Below are positions 16,865 to 25,039 of a stretch of 64,000 nucleotides of DNA, piece after piece. Below the pieces are notes generated by a model, which was given only the letters and a program-made list of their open reading frames with translations, was not told where the DNA came from and searched no databases. The position numbers and the translations under genes are program-made. This DNA is from Thermoplasmata archaeon (GTDB lineage Archaea; Thermoplasmatota; Thermoplasmata; Lutacidiplasmatales; UBA184): the NCBI GenBank assembly GCA_030038095.1, contig JASHPK010000017.1, forward strand, positions 72,689 to 136,688, in the 5' to 3' direction. The stretch's first letter is position 1. Each line of letters begins with the position of its first letter.

Positions 16865-16898
16865 GAGCCGAGCGTTCGCCGACCGACGCTCGGGGCTC
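16865..16898 (+). terminator. hairpin 3' of the flavodoxin gene
   Basis: An inverted repeat with arms ccgagcgt (16868-16875) and acgctcgg (16886-16893), 10-base loop, extendable across a small bulge by gag/ctc. It lies between the flavodoxin stop and the promoter of the cyclic-nucleotide-binding gene. No T-run follows, so terminator function is only suggested. Confidence 0.4.
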
Positions 16899-16910
16899 GC
16901 GGCGGGCGCA

Positions 16911-16919
16911 GGAATATAT
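16911..16919 (+). promoter_or_regulatory. TATA box for the cyclic-nucleotide-binding gene
   Basis: ggaatatat ends 32 bases before ATG 16951. This spacing supports that ATG, because the in-frame ATG at 16918 would lie inside the TATA box itself. Confidence 0.65.
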
Positions 16920-16950
16920 GAGCGAAGCCAGTGAGGGGGTCGGCGAACCG

Positions 16951-17385
16951 ATGGTCGATTCTTCGCGCAAGGCCGACGCGCTCGCGGCCCTCGAGACGGT
17001 ACCCCTGTTCTCTAGCCTGACGAAGCGGCAGTTGAACTCGATCGCGTCCACCGCGGCCGAGCGGACCTACAAGGCGGGCGAGACGATCGTGAAGCAGGGC
17101 GACAAGGGGATCGGCTTCTACCTGCTCCTCGACGGCAACGCCGACGTCCTCAAATCCGGCCAGAAAGTCGGCGCGGTCCATCAGGGCCAGTTCTTCGGCG
17201 AGATGGCGCTGCTCGAGGAGCAGCCGCGGACCGCCGAGGTGCGAGCCTCGGCCCTGTGCCACTGTCTCGTCCTCAGCCGATGGGAGTTCTGGGGCGCGGT
17301 CGGCAAGGACCCCGAGGTGCTCCGGGCGCTCCTCACGGAGACGGTCCGCCGTCTGCGCGCTCCGGGGCCGGGTCTGAGCGAATGA
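16951..17385 (+). CDS. stand-alone cyclic-nucleotide-binding domain protein
   Basis: A 144-residue protein that is essentially one CRP/PKA-type cyclic-nucleotide-binding domain. N-terminal VPLFSSLTKRQLNSIAS is the usual entry helix, and KAGETIVKQGDKGIGFYLLL leads into the beta roll. The phosphate-binding cassette FFGEMALLEEQPRTAEV contains Glu84 and Arg93, the pair that contacts the ribose and phosphate of cAMP or cGMP. There is no DNA-binding or kinase domain, so it may act by protein contact. The gene overlaps the 3' end of the cyclase-like gene on the other strand by 53 bases. Confidence 0.9.
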   Translation: MVDSSRKADALAALETVPLFSSLTKRQLNSIASTAAERTYKAGETIVKQGDKGIGFYLLLDGNADVLKSGQKVGAVHQGQFFGEMALLEEQPRTAEVRASALCHCLVLSRWEFWGAVGKDPEVLRALLTETVRRLRAPGPGLSE

Positions 17386-18130
17386 CTCCGACGGGCGGGC
17401 CCGCCTCCTTTTGGCGGACCGAGAATCGCAGCTCGAAGGCCTCCTGACCTCCCGGGTACTCCTTCGTCGCCACGTTCGTCCGTTGGATGAGGATGCCTCG
17501 CTCCTCGAGGCGGGAGCGCTGCCGGTCGAGCGCTTCGCCGAAGAGGATGTTTGCGACCAGGCGGTTCGCCGCTGCGCGCTCGACCATCCGGCTCGCCCCG
17601 ACGATCGGGGCGCCGATCAGCGTGAGCGAGTCCCCGACCCGAGCGAGCTCGCACGGTCCGCTGTCCGCCCCTAGGGAGAGCCCGACGCCGGTCGGGAAGT
17701 TCCGGGAATTGCCCCGAAGGTTCGCGACGAGCGCCTCGGACGCCGGCAGGACCGCCTGGCAGAACTCGGGGATCCGGACGACCTCCCTCGGCTGGCCCGG
17801 CTCGTGGATCCAGAAGGAGATGAACCCGTCCCCCGTGAACTTGTCGAACCAACCCTCGTTCTCGTGCGTCAGGCTGCGGACCGCCTCCGTGAACCCGATG
17901 ATGAACTTCGCGAACAGCGAAGGCTTGAGCGCCTCCTTGAGCACGAACCCTGAGAGCCGGAGGTCCCCCACGATCACGGTCGCATCGACCTCGGTCGAGC
18001 CCCGGTCGAGGAGGGTGGCGATCGCCGCGTCTCCGAGCTGCGCGCGGCCCTCGGGGGGAGCGTGCCGGCGCAGGAGGCGGTCGAGCTCCCCGCCCGCCGG
18101 GACCCCGCCGCCGGTATCCCCCGCGTCCAA
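17333..18130 (-). CDS. class III nucleotidyl cyclase-like protein
   Basis: A 265-residue protein with the class III adenylate/guanylate cyclase core. Candidate metal-binding residues are Asp56 in TVIVGDLRLSGF and Asp101 in DKFTGDGFISFW. Lys97 in that same segment (KxxGD) occupies the position that selects adenine in many adenylate cyclases. GVGLSLGADSGP and IGAPIVGASRMVERA match the later core, with Arg181 conserved; the usual transition-state Asn two residues before A-S-R appears replaced by Val177, so activity is uncertain. No membrane helix or sensor domain is visible. Its 3' end overlaps that of the cyclic-nucleotide-binding gene, a likely partner. Confidence 0.82.
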   Translation of the reverse strand: MDAGDTGGGVPAGGELDRLLRRHAPPEGRAQLGDAAIATLLDRGSTEVDATVIVGDLRLSGFVLKEALKPSLFAKFIIGFTEAVRSLTHENEGWFDKFTGDGFISFWIHEPGQPREVVRIPEFCQAVLPASEALVANLRGNSRNFPTGVGLSLGADSGPCELARVGDSLTLIGAPIVGASRMVERAAANRLVANILFGEALDRQRSRLEERGILIQRTNVATKEYPGGQEAFELRFSVRQKEAGPPVGVIRSDPAPERADGGPSP

Positions 18131-18242
18131 TGCCCCTCCCTCCCGTACGGTCCCGCTCGCGCCCCCGGCCTGGGCCGGGGCCGTCGGCGGCGCGTGCAGG
18201 GCACCCGCGAGTAAGTAGACTTCGTGGCCGGCGCCGCGACGC

Positions 18243-18806
18243 TCAGTCCCGGATCGTCGCGGTCCACTCCTTAGGGGGACGGAACGGGTCCGCCCAATTG
18301 ATCGGACCCGCCTCGAACCGGTGCTGGAGCCGGCCGAGGACCAGGTCCCAGGCGTGGTCGAAGTAGGCGTACACCTTGTCCCACTTCTCGCCCGAGCCCC
18401 ATCCGAGATGGTCGAGCCGCACCCGAGTGAGATCGACCGCTTGGGGCTCGAGGAGGACGACGACCCAGGTGTGGAAGTGGGCCCGGATGGTGGGATGATT
18501 GGGCGGGGCGTTCCAAGTGAACGACAGCATCTCGGGCGGCAGATAACTCAAGATCTGGAGTCCCTCGCCCCCTTGAGCCCCGGGGGGAGAGTCGAGGTCG
18601 AACAACGGTTCGAACGACCCGCCGATCTCGAGAACGACCCGCGCTTCCGGGGCGAGGAAGCTGCGGAGGCCCTCTTTCGTGGTCCACGCCTTCCACACCT
18701 CGGTCTGCGAACCATGGACCTCCACCGCCTTGTGCAGCCGGCGCCCGCTGAAGCCGGCCGGCCGACGGTAGAGGATCGAACCCCCGCTCACCGACGTTTC
18801 CCCCAA
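18243..18806 (-). CDS. SRPBCC family (AHSA1-like) protein
   Basis: A 187-residue protein of the AHSA1/START-like fold. Typical features are the first strand with VEVHGSQTEVWKAWTTKEGL, the G-G-x-F segment (EIGGSFEPLF), LPPEMLSFTWNAP, and a C-terminal helix WDKVYAYFDHAWDLVLGRLQ. These domains bind hydrophobic ligands or co-chaperone partners; this one has no recognised specificity. The start is uncertain: TTG 18806 gives the better distance to the TATA-like element, while GTG 18791 is the better codon. Confidence 0.82.
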   Translation of the reverse strand: MGETSVSGGSILYRRPAGFSGRRLHKAVEVHGSQTEVWKAWTTKEGLRSFLAPEARVVLEIGGSFEPLFDLDSPPGAQGGEGLQILSYLPPEMLSFTWNAPPNHPTIRAHFHTWVVVLLEPQAVDLTRVRLDHLGWGSGEKWDKVYAYFDHAWDLVLGRLQHRFEAGPINWADPFRPPKEWTATIRD

Positions 18807-18836
18807 GTCGCCGGAAGTCGTTCGGGCTACATCAAC

Positions 18837-18845
18837 GTGATAGGC
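18837..18845 (-). promoter_or_regulatory. TATA-like element for the AHSA1-like gene
   Basis: The minus strand reads gcctatcac, about 32 bases before the TTG start at 18806, in the 140-base divergent gap shared with the acetyltransferase gene. Confidence 0.4.
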
Positions 18846-18946
18846 GGTCGGCGTAGGTCGTCTCGCGAGCGGGGACCCTCTCCCCCCATCCGCGAACCGA
18901 CCCGCAGCACGGCAGGCGACGCGAGGGACCTCGAAGGATCGACCCG

Positions 18947-19504
18947 ATGTCCACGGAGCACGGTCGCTCGCCCGACTCGGTCGAGCTCATCGACCTCGAA
19001 GGGGCCGCTCGAGAGCGCGCCGTTCCCATCCTCATCGACTCGTTCGTTGGAATCTACCGATGGCACGCGAAGCGGACGCTGCGCCGGGTCTCCACCGTCC
19101 GGGGCGCCGAGGTCGCAGGCGAGCTCGCGGCCGTCGCCATGCTCGAGCGGCTCGTCGAGGGAGTGGGCTACGTCTACTACATCGCGGTCGCGAGCGCCCA
19201 CCGCCGCGAGCGCCTCGGCCAGCGTCTCCTGGACGACGCGCTCGCGCGATTCCAGCGGGACCGGATCCGGATCGTCTACGCGGCGGCCGAGGAGGACAAC
19301 GAGCCGTCGATCGCCCTGTTCCGGTCCCGGGGATTCCGCATCGTGGAGCGGGACGAGCGGAGCTACCTCGAAGGCGGCCTCGGAGCGAAGGGGCTCCGCA
19401 CCCGGATGATGCTCGTCTCGGGGGAGGTGCTGCTGGGCCGGTTCCTGACCGATCCCTCCTCCGTCGCGCCCCGGCAGGATCCCGATCTCTCAGAAAACAG
19501 ATAA
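18947..19504 (+). CDS. GNAT family N-acetyltransferase
   Basis: A 185-residue acetyl-CoA-dependent acetyltransferase. The GNAT core is visible as VGYVYYIAVASAHRRERLGQ (the acetyl-CoA-binding R/Q-x-x-G-x-G/A loop, here RRERLG), DALARFQ, then RIVYAAAEEDNEPSIALFRS and GFRIVERDE, the usual C-terminal strand pair. The substrate may be a protein N terminus, small amine or antibiotic-like compound; nothing decides. The gene lies just before the repeat surface-protein gene, whose start is 33 bases after this stop and which has its own TATA-like element. Confidence 0.87.
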   Translation: MSTEHGRSPDSVELIDLEGAARERAVPILIDSFVGIYRWHAKRTLRRVSTVRGAEVAGELAAVAMLERLVEGVGYVYYIAVASAHRRERLGQRLLDDALARFQRDRIRIVYAAAEEDNEPSIALFRSRGFRIVERDERSYLEGGLGAKGLRTRMMLVSGEVLLGRFLTDPSSVAPRQDPDLSENR

Positions 19505-19507
19505 GTC
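19497..19507 (+). promoter_or_regulatory. TATA-like element for the surface protein
   Basis: acagataagtc, overlapping the stop of the acetyltransferase gene, ends 30 bases before GTG 19537. The core ataagt recurs at other starts in the window. Confidence 0.5.
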
Positions 19508-19536
19508 GGGTTCCGCGTCGAGTACCGGGGACGCGC

Positions 19537-21429
19537 GTGATCGAGCTCGCTCGGGCCCCAGCCATCGCCGTCGTCGTTTCGGCGATCGTACTCGGATCGG
19601 CCCTCGTCCCGATCCCCATGTCCGGAGTCGCCCCGCGCTCCGAGGGGTCCGTCCGGTTCTCGACCCTCGGCTCGAACGTCCCGACCGGTCGAGCCGGTAG
19701 CCCCTCCGCGGTGGGGAATCGGGCGAAGGGAACGCCGATGGTCGCCGGACTCCGGGGGGCCGGTATCGCGTCGGAAGTGGTCGACGACCGATCCGCCGCT
19801 CCGGCTCCCTCGGATTCGAACTACGTTCCGGTCACATTCCTGCAGACGGGCCTCGTGCTGGGCACGCGGTGGGACGTGGTCGTGACGGACGTCGGGACGG
19901 TGTACAGCAACGGCACCTCCGCGACCCTCTCGCTCGTCCCCGGGGAGTACGACTGGAGCCCCGGGAGCGTCCAGGGATACGGTTCGAGCGGGGGCGGGAA
20001 TTTCTCGGTGGTGGCCGCCGCGCTCTGGATCACGGTGCGCTACCATGGGAGCCTCTTCACCACGTACCCCGTGACGTTCCGGGCGCCCGAGATGCCGCCC
20101 GGGGTTCCCTGGTACGTCAACTTGAGGAGCGGACCCTCCGCCTCCTCGACGAACTCGACCCTGACGTTCTACGAGACCAACGGATCCTTCGGCTGGTCGA
20201 TCGGGCCCACGGTCCATCTCACGGCGACCCCGGACAGCGGGGTCCTCTTGGTGAACGGAACTCCGCTCACTGAGACCATCGACTGGCTCCTCGCCTCCGG
20301 ATACTACGAGGTCCTCTTCAACGAAACCGGCCTACCGGGGGGGTTCAACTGGTCCGTCACGCTCAACGGGACCACGACGACGACGTTCGCGTCCCCGATC
20401 GGATTCATCGTGCCGAACGGGTCGTATCCCTTCACGGACGAAAGTCCGTCCGGCTTCGAGGCGCATCCCGCGAACGGGACCGCGACGGTCACGGGTGAGG
20501 ATACGGAGTTCCTGATCGTCTTTGGCCCCGAGATCGTCCCCACGTACTCGATCTTCTTCGTGGGGGAGTTCCTGCCTCCGCACGGCACCTGGTCGGTCAC
20601 CCTCGCCGGGTTGACCCTCATCGCGAACGGCCCGAACGTCGGGATGCAGTTCATCGTGCCGAACGGCTCCTACCCCTACCGGGTCCGGCCCCCGTTCGGC
20701 TACATGTCCACCCCGACCAACGGGACCGTGACCGTGAACGGCTCGAACGCGCCGACCGTCGTCCTGACCTTCGCCCTCGCTCCCGTTCCGGAGTACGAGG
20801 TCACGTTCCTCGAGACCGGGCTGCCGAACGGTACCTTCTGGGACGTGATCTGGGCCGGGGCAACCTACTACGAATCCGAGAACCGCACGATCGACTTCGG
20901 CGCGAGCAACGGGACCTACGTCTGGGTGGTCAGCTCGGAGTCTCCCGACATGCCTTCGCCGCCGAGCGGAGAGCTGAACGTCTCGGGCCCGATCGCGGGC
21001 CCGCTCTCGATCCGCTTCGTCGCCCCCCCGCTCCGATTCCCGGTCCACTTCGTGGAGACCGGCCTGCCGAACGGCACGCTCTGGTCGGTCACGATCACCC
21101 CCGGGGCGAGCTACACCTCCCTCAACGCGACGATCGAGTTCACCGAGCCGAACGGGACCTTCCTGTTCCGCGTCAGCAACGTCTCAGGTCTCAATTCGAC
21201 CCCGTGGCAGGGGACGTTCTCCGTGGCCGGCGGACCCCTCGAGATCCCCGTCCGCTGGAGTCCGGTCTCGACCTCGTTCCTCGGGTCCGCGAACTTCTGG
21301 CTCCTGGTGACGCTCGCCTCCGCGACCGCGATCGCCGCGGTCGTCCTCGTCTGGCAGTACCGTCGCCCCCGCCTGCCGTTCTCTCGCCGGGACGCGCGTC
21401 GCCTCCTCCAGAAGGAATTCCGCCACTGA
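19537..21429 (+). CDS. secreted/membrane-anchored protein with six 80-residue repeats
   Basis: A 630-residue protein with an N-terminal signal or anchor helix (IAVVVSAIVLGSALVPIP) and a C-terminal membrane helix (LLVTLASATAIAAVVLVW) followed by a basic tail, so most of it lies outside the cell. Between them are six repeats of about 80 residues opening at 19831, 20071, 20311, 20551, 20800 and 21043. The consensus is V-x-F-x-E-T-G-L-P-x-G-T-x-W-x-V, followed later by N-G-(S/T)-Y/F; many N-x-S/T sites suggest N-glycosylation. Such repeats are common in thermoplasmatal surface proteins. A role in cell-envelope structure or adhesion is inferred. Start GTG 19537 fits the promoter spacing. Confidence 0.85.
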   Translation: MIELARAPAIAVVVSAIVLGSALVPIPMSGVAPRSEGSVRFSTLGSNVPTGRAGSPSAVGNRAKGTPMVAGLRGAGIASEVVDDRSAAPAPSDSNYVPVTFLQTGLVLGTRWDVVVTDVGTVYSNGTSATLSLVPGEYDWSPGSVQGYGSSGGGNFSVVAAALWITVRYHGSLFTTYPVTFRAPEMPPGVPWYVNLRSGPSASSTNSTLTFYETNGSFGWSIGPTVHLTATPDSGVLLVNGTPLTETIDWLLASGYYEVLFNETGLPGGFNWSVTLNGTTTTTFASPIGFIVPNGSYPFTDESPSGFEAHPANGTATVTGEDTEFLIVFGPEIVPTYSIFFVGEFLPPHGTWSVTLAGLTLIANGPNVGMQFIVPNGSYPYRVRPPFGYMSTPTNGTVTVNGSNAPTVVLTFALAPVPEYEVTFLETGLPNGTFWDVIWAGATYYESENRTIDFGASNGTYVWVVSSESPDMPSPPSGELNVSGPIAGPLSIRFVAPPLRFPVHFVETGLPNGTLWSVTITPGASYTSLNATIEFTEPNGTFLFRVSNVSGLNSTPWQGTFSVAGGPLEIPVRWSPVSTSFLGSANFWLLVTLASATAIAAVVLVWQYRRPRLPFSRRDARRLLQKEFRH

Positions 21430-21431
21430 GC

Positions 21432-21458
21432 GCTCGACGGTCCTGGGAGGGGTCGAGC
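21432..21458 (+). terminator. hairpin 3' of the surface protein gene
   Basis: Inverted repeat gctcgac / gtcgagc with a 13-base loop, starting three bases after the stop codon. There is no T-run; terminator function is tentative. Confidence 0.35.
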
Positions 21459-21498
21459 CTATCTTGGGCGGCCCCTCTCCTCACCTCGGGGGGAAGGC

Positions 21499-23532
21499 GT
21501 GGGGGCCCGGAGCCCGGCGGTCTCGCTCGGGGCGCTGCCGTTCACCCTTTCCCCTTCGGAGCTGCGCCGGACCGGCCTTAGGCTCCTTGATGAGGCGAAG
21601 GATCGCCTCGACGCGCTCCTCGCCGCCGAACCCCCGGCGACCGTCGGCGGATTCCTCGCCCCGCTCGACCGGATCCTCGCGTCGGTCCGCGAGGCCTCGA
21701 CCCACGGTTCGTTCGTCTTCGCGGTCCATCCGGAGGCCGAGGGACGGACCGCAGGACGGGAGGTCTCGGAGGGGGCGGACCGCTTCTTCAACGCCCTCCG
21801 GGTCGACCCGCGAGTCTACCGACTCCTCGGGGCGATCGCGGTACCGGCCGACGACCGCGAGACGCTCTTCGCGATCGAGAAGATGCGACGCGACATGCGG
21901 CGCGCCGGCGTCGAGCTCGAGCCGTCGGCGCGCGATCGGCTCCTCGAGCTCAGCAATCGGATCGATCGCACCGGCAACGAGTTCCAGGAGAACATCGCCC
22001 GATCGGCCCGGTCGATCCGGGTCTCGGGAGCGGCGGACCTCGCGGGGCTCCCCGCCGACTACCTCTCGTGCCATCCCCCCGGCCCCGACGGCTCGATTCG
22101 GATCACGACCCGGTATCCCGATCTCTACCCGGTCTTGGCGCACGCCGATCACGCCGACGTGCGACGCCGGCTGCTGGCGGAGTTCATGGACACGGCCCAT
22201 CCGGAGAATCTGCCGGTCCTCGCGCGTCTGTGCGCCGAACGGTTCGAGTTCGCCCGCGCCCTCGGCTACCCGAACTTCGCCGCGTACGCGCTCGAGACCA
22301 AGATGCTCGGGAGTCCGCGGGCGGTGAGGGAGCTGCTCGACCGAGTCGCCCGCTTGCTCGCCGAGCCCGCCCATCGGGAGCAGGCGCGTTTGCTGGCGCG
22401 GAAGCGGCAGGACGAGCCCGCAGCGGAGCGGCTCCTGCCCTGGGACTCGGGTTTCCTGGCCGAGGGGTACTACGACGGGAAGGTCCGGGCGGAGGAGTTC
22501 CACGTCGACGCCTCGGTGCTGCGGAACTACCTTCCCTACTCGACGGTCCGCGACGGGCTCTTCGGCCTGTGCGAGGAGCTCTTCGGACTCACGTTCGAGC
22601 GCCTTCCCGACGATGGACTCTGGCACCCCTCGGTCGAGGCCTACGACGTTCGTCAGCGGGGGTCGCTCCTCGGGCGGTGCTATCTCGACCTCGTGCCTCG
22701 GGAGGGGAAGTTCAACCACGCGGCCTGCTTCCCGGTCCGGGTCGGCCTCGCCGGGGAGCGACTGCCGCAGGTCGCGCTCGTCTGCAACTTCGTGCCGCCG
22801 ACGACCCCGCCCGACCGGGCCCGGCTGGAGCACGTCCAGGTCACCACGTTCTTTCACGAGTTCGGCCACCTGCTCCACATGCTCTTCGCGGGCCAGCCGC
22901 GCTGGGTCTACCTCTCGGCGGACTTCCTCGAGTGGGACTTCATCGAAGCCCCCTCGCTCCTCTTCGAAGAGTGGGCGCGGGACCCGGCGACCCTCGCCCG
23001 ATTCGCTCGCGACCCTGACACCGGGCGCGGGATCCCGACCGACCTCCTCGGACGCCTCTCGGCGGCGGACGCGCTCGGCCGCGCGTCGCGATGGATGCGA
23101 CAGCTGGGCCTCGCGGCGGGCTCTCTCGCCCTGTACGATCGGGATCCCGCGGGCGTCGATCTTTCGGAGCTCCTACGCGAGGCGTACGGCCGATACGCGC
23201 CGATCCCCCTCGACCCGGCCTACCACCCGGTGTGCGGTTTCGGCCACCTGAACGGATACTCGGCGTACTACTACACCTACGTCTGGTCCCTCGTGGTCGC
23301 CCGCGATCTCCTCGAGCCGTTCCTCACTCGGGGATCGCTGACCGATCCGGTCCTCGCCGAGCGGTACGCTCGGGAGATCCTCCGCCCGGGGAGCTCCCGC
23401 CCCGCGGTCGACCTCGTCCGCGCGTACCTCGGGCGGGAGCCCGGGTATGAGTCGTTCGAGCGATGGATCGAGGACGGCATCCGAAGTTCCGAGGCTCGGC
23501 CGCCGCCACCGGGCGACGCGCCGGGGCGATAG
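21499..23532 (+). CDS. M3 family oligopeptidase
   Basis: A 677-residue thimet-oligopeptidase-like zinc metallopeptidase that cuts short peptides in the cytoplasm. The zinc site is H453-E-F-G-H457 in TTFFHEFGHLLH, with the third ligand Glu483 (FIEAPS) 26 residues further, as in family M3. The C-terminal substrate-binding segment FGHLNGYSAYYYTYVWS is also characteristic. The long helical N-terminal half is normal for M3A enzymes. Start GTG 21499; no signal peptide. It converges with the hydroxyacid oxidase gene, and the two stop codons lie in the arms of one inverted repeat. Confidence 0.93.
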   Translation: MGARSPAVSLGALPFTLSPSELRRTGLRLLDEAKDRLDALLAAEPPATVGGFLAPLDRILASVREASTHGSFVFAVHPEAEGRTAGREVSEGADRFFNALRVDPRVYRLLGAIAVPADDRETLFAIEKMRRDMRRAGVELEPSARDRLLELSNRIDRTGNEFQENIARSARSIRVSGAADLAGLPADYLSCHPPGPDGSIRITTRYPDLYPVLAHADHADVRRRLLAEFMDTAHPENLPVLARLCAERFEFARALGYPNFAAYALETKMLGSPRAVRELLDRVARLLAEPAHREQARLLARKRQDEPAAERLLPWDSGFLAEGYYDGKVRAEEFHVDASVLRNYLPYSTVRDGLFGLCEELFGLTFERLPDDGLWHPSVEAYDVRQRGSLLGRCYLDLVPREGKFNHAACFPVRVGLAGERLPQVALVCNFVPPTTPPDRARLEHVQVTTFFHEFGHLLHMLFAGQPRWVYLSADFLEWDFIEAPSLLFEEWARDPATLARFARDPDTGRGIPTDLLGRLSAADALGRASRWMRQLGLAAGSLALYDRDPAGVDLSELLREAYGRYAPIPLDPAYHPVCGFGHLNGYSAYYYTYVWSLVVARDLLEPFLTRGSLTDPVLAERYAREILRPGSSRPAVDLVRAYLGREPGYESFERWIEDGIRSSEARPPPPGDAPGR

Positions 23533-23584
23533 GGCCGGCCGCGACCGATCGAGCTCGCCGACCGGTCCGGCGGCCCCGGCCCTA
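23530..23584. terminator. inverted repeat spanning both convergent stop codons
   Basis: tagggccgg at 23530-23538 and ccggcccta at 23576-23584 are exact inverted copies, and each outer TAG is the stop codon of the gene reading into it (M3 peptidase on +, hydroxyacid oxidase on -). A bidirectional terminator is plausible. Confidence 0.5.
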
Positions 23585-24679
23585 GAGGGGCCCGGGGGCG
23601 GAGGCGAGTAGCGAGCCCGACACGTCCGAGATTCGACCGACCCCGGTGAGGAGGAGCGCCGTCGCGAGCTCCTCCTCGAGGAGGCGGAGGAGCCGGGCCA
23701 CCCCCGCCTCTCCGCCGGCGGCGAGCGCCCAGAGCACGGGGCGGCCGAGGCCGACCGCGCGGGCCCCCGAGGCGAGGGCGATCAAGACGTCCGAGCCCCG
23801 CCGCACCCCGCCGTCCAGGTACACCTCCGCCCGGGCGCCGACCGCGGCGACCACCTCGCCGAGGGCGTCGAGGCTCGCCGGGGCGCGATCGAGCTGGCGT
23901 CCCCCGTGGTTCGAGACGATCAGCGCCTTCGCCCCACGGCGGACCGCCTCTCGAGCGTCATCGCCGGACAGGATCCCCTTCACGACGATCGGGAGACGGG
24001 TCGCTTCCCCGATCCGCTCGAGGACCTCCCACGACGCGGCCCCGTCCGCTCGGAGCGCGTACCCCGTCGCGGTGCGCGTCGGGGACCGGGCCGGAGGATG
24101 GACGTCGGGTCCGTTACCGATCGGCATCGACGACTCGATGGCGAACCCGGCCCTCGCCTGGCGGTCGCGGACGCCGAGGACGGGGACGTCCGCGGTCACA
24201 ACGAGGGCCGAGTACCCGGCGCGCTCCGCCCGCCCGACGATCGCGCGGGTCGCCGCGAAGTCGGGCTGGAGGTACAGCTGGAACCATCGCGGTCCCCTCG
24301 GCGAGGCCCGGGCGATCTCTTCGAGGGAGAGCGAGGAGAGCGTGCTGAACACGGCGAGGAGGCCGGCCCCCGCGGCGGCGCGGGCCGTGCCCCCCTCGGC
24401 GTCCGGATGGAGGGCCCCGTGGTACGCGGTGGGCGCGACGAAGATCGGGGACCGTACCCGCTCGCCGAGGAGGGTCGTGGAGAGGTCGATCTCCGTGAGT
24501 CCGGCGAAGACGCGGGGGCGCAGCGCGCGTCGCGCGAACGCACGTCGGTTCGCGTCGCGCGTCACCTCCTCGCCCGAGCCGCCCTCGACGTACGCCCAGG
24601 CCGCGGGGTCCGCGCGCCGGGCCGCGCACTCCTCGAGGTCGGAGAGGGTGGAAAATCCGGCCCCGTCGTCGTCCGCCGT
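23582..24679 (-). CDS. FMN-dependent alpha-hydroxyacid oxidase/dehydrogenase (probable ACG start)
   Basis: A TIM-barrel enzyme of the lactate/glycolate oxidase family that oxidises 2-hydroxyacids to 2-oxoacids. Clear marks are PIFVAPTAYHGALHPDAE, the FMN lysine in PIVVKGIL, the catalytic His-Arg region LIVSNHGGRQLD, and the phosphate-binding VYLDGGVRRGSD and GLGRPVLWAL. The first GTG/ATG/TTG is GTG 24565 (327 aa), but family-typical sequence continues upstream (DLEE, then DPAAWAYVEGGSGEEV) to ACG 24679, which follows gaggaggggcggcc and would give 365 residues, a normal length. Either ACG is the true start or an ATG was changed by mutation or sequencing error. Confidence 0.85.
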   Translation of the reverse strand, partial: TADDDGAGFSTLSDLEECAARRADPAAWAYVEGGSGEEVTRDANRRAFARRALRPRVFAGLTEIDLSTTLLGERVRSPIFVAPTAYHGALHPDAEGGTARAAAGAGLLAVFSTLSSLSLEEIARASPRGPRWFQLYLQPDFAATRAIVGRAERAGYSALVVTADVPVLGVRDRQARAGFAIESSMPIGNGPDVHPPARSPTRTATGYALRADGAASWEVLERIGEATRLPIVVKGILSGDDAREAVRRGAKALIVSNHGGRQLDRAPASLDALGEVVAAVGARAEVYLDGGVRRGSDVLIALASGARAVGLGRPVLWALAAGGEAGVARLLRLLEEELATALLLTGVGRISDVSGSLLASAPGPL

Positions 24680-24766
24680 GGCCGCCCCTCCTCGGGTCCT
24701 ACGGAGATGCGGCGGAAATTAGCTCATCGGCCCGCCTCGGTGGACCGGCGCGGCGCCTCCCGCGGG

Positions 24767-25039
24767 CTACCACTCGGTCCATCGGCGGGCGAAGTTCAAC
24801 CCGAAGGAGATCCACAGGGCGACGATCGTGCCGAAGAGGATCACGAGCGAGGTGAGCACCACGATCACGTTCTGGGCGAGGGAGAAGCCATGGGCCCAGA
24901 ATCCGAGGTAGAGGAGAGTGAAGCTGATCCACGCGGTCCCCCCGACGACCGTCGCGACCAATCGGAGCCGTAGACTACGCAGGGTGCGAGAGATCGGCGA
25001 ACAGAACTCTTGTCCCGGAGCGAAACCGTCAGCGCTCAT
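24767..25039 (-). CDS. small two-helix membrane protein
   Basis: A 90-residue protein. Residues about 24-48 (LRLVATVVGGTAWISFTLLYLG) and 56-80 (NVIVVLTSLVILFGTIVALW) are two membrane helices; the N terminus carries one Cys and the end is FARRWTEW. I do not recognise a family. It lies 87 bases upstream of the hydroxyacid oxidase start on the same strand, so co-transcription is possible. The ATG at 25039 is unambiguous. Confidence 0.75.
   Translation of the reverse strand: MSADGFAPGQEFCSPISRTLRSLRLRLVATVVGGTAWISFTLLYLGFWAHGFSLAQNVIVVLTSLVILFGTIVALWISFGLNFARRWTEW

Noticed and set aside
17333-17385. A frameshift or misassembly causing the overlap of the cyclase and cyclic-nucleotide-binding genes
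   Set aside because: Both proteins have complete cores before the overlap and natural C termini; only variable tails overlap.
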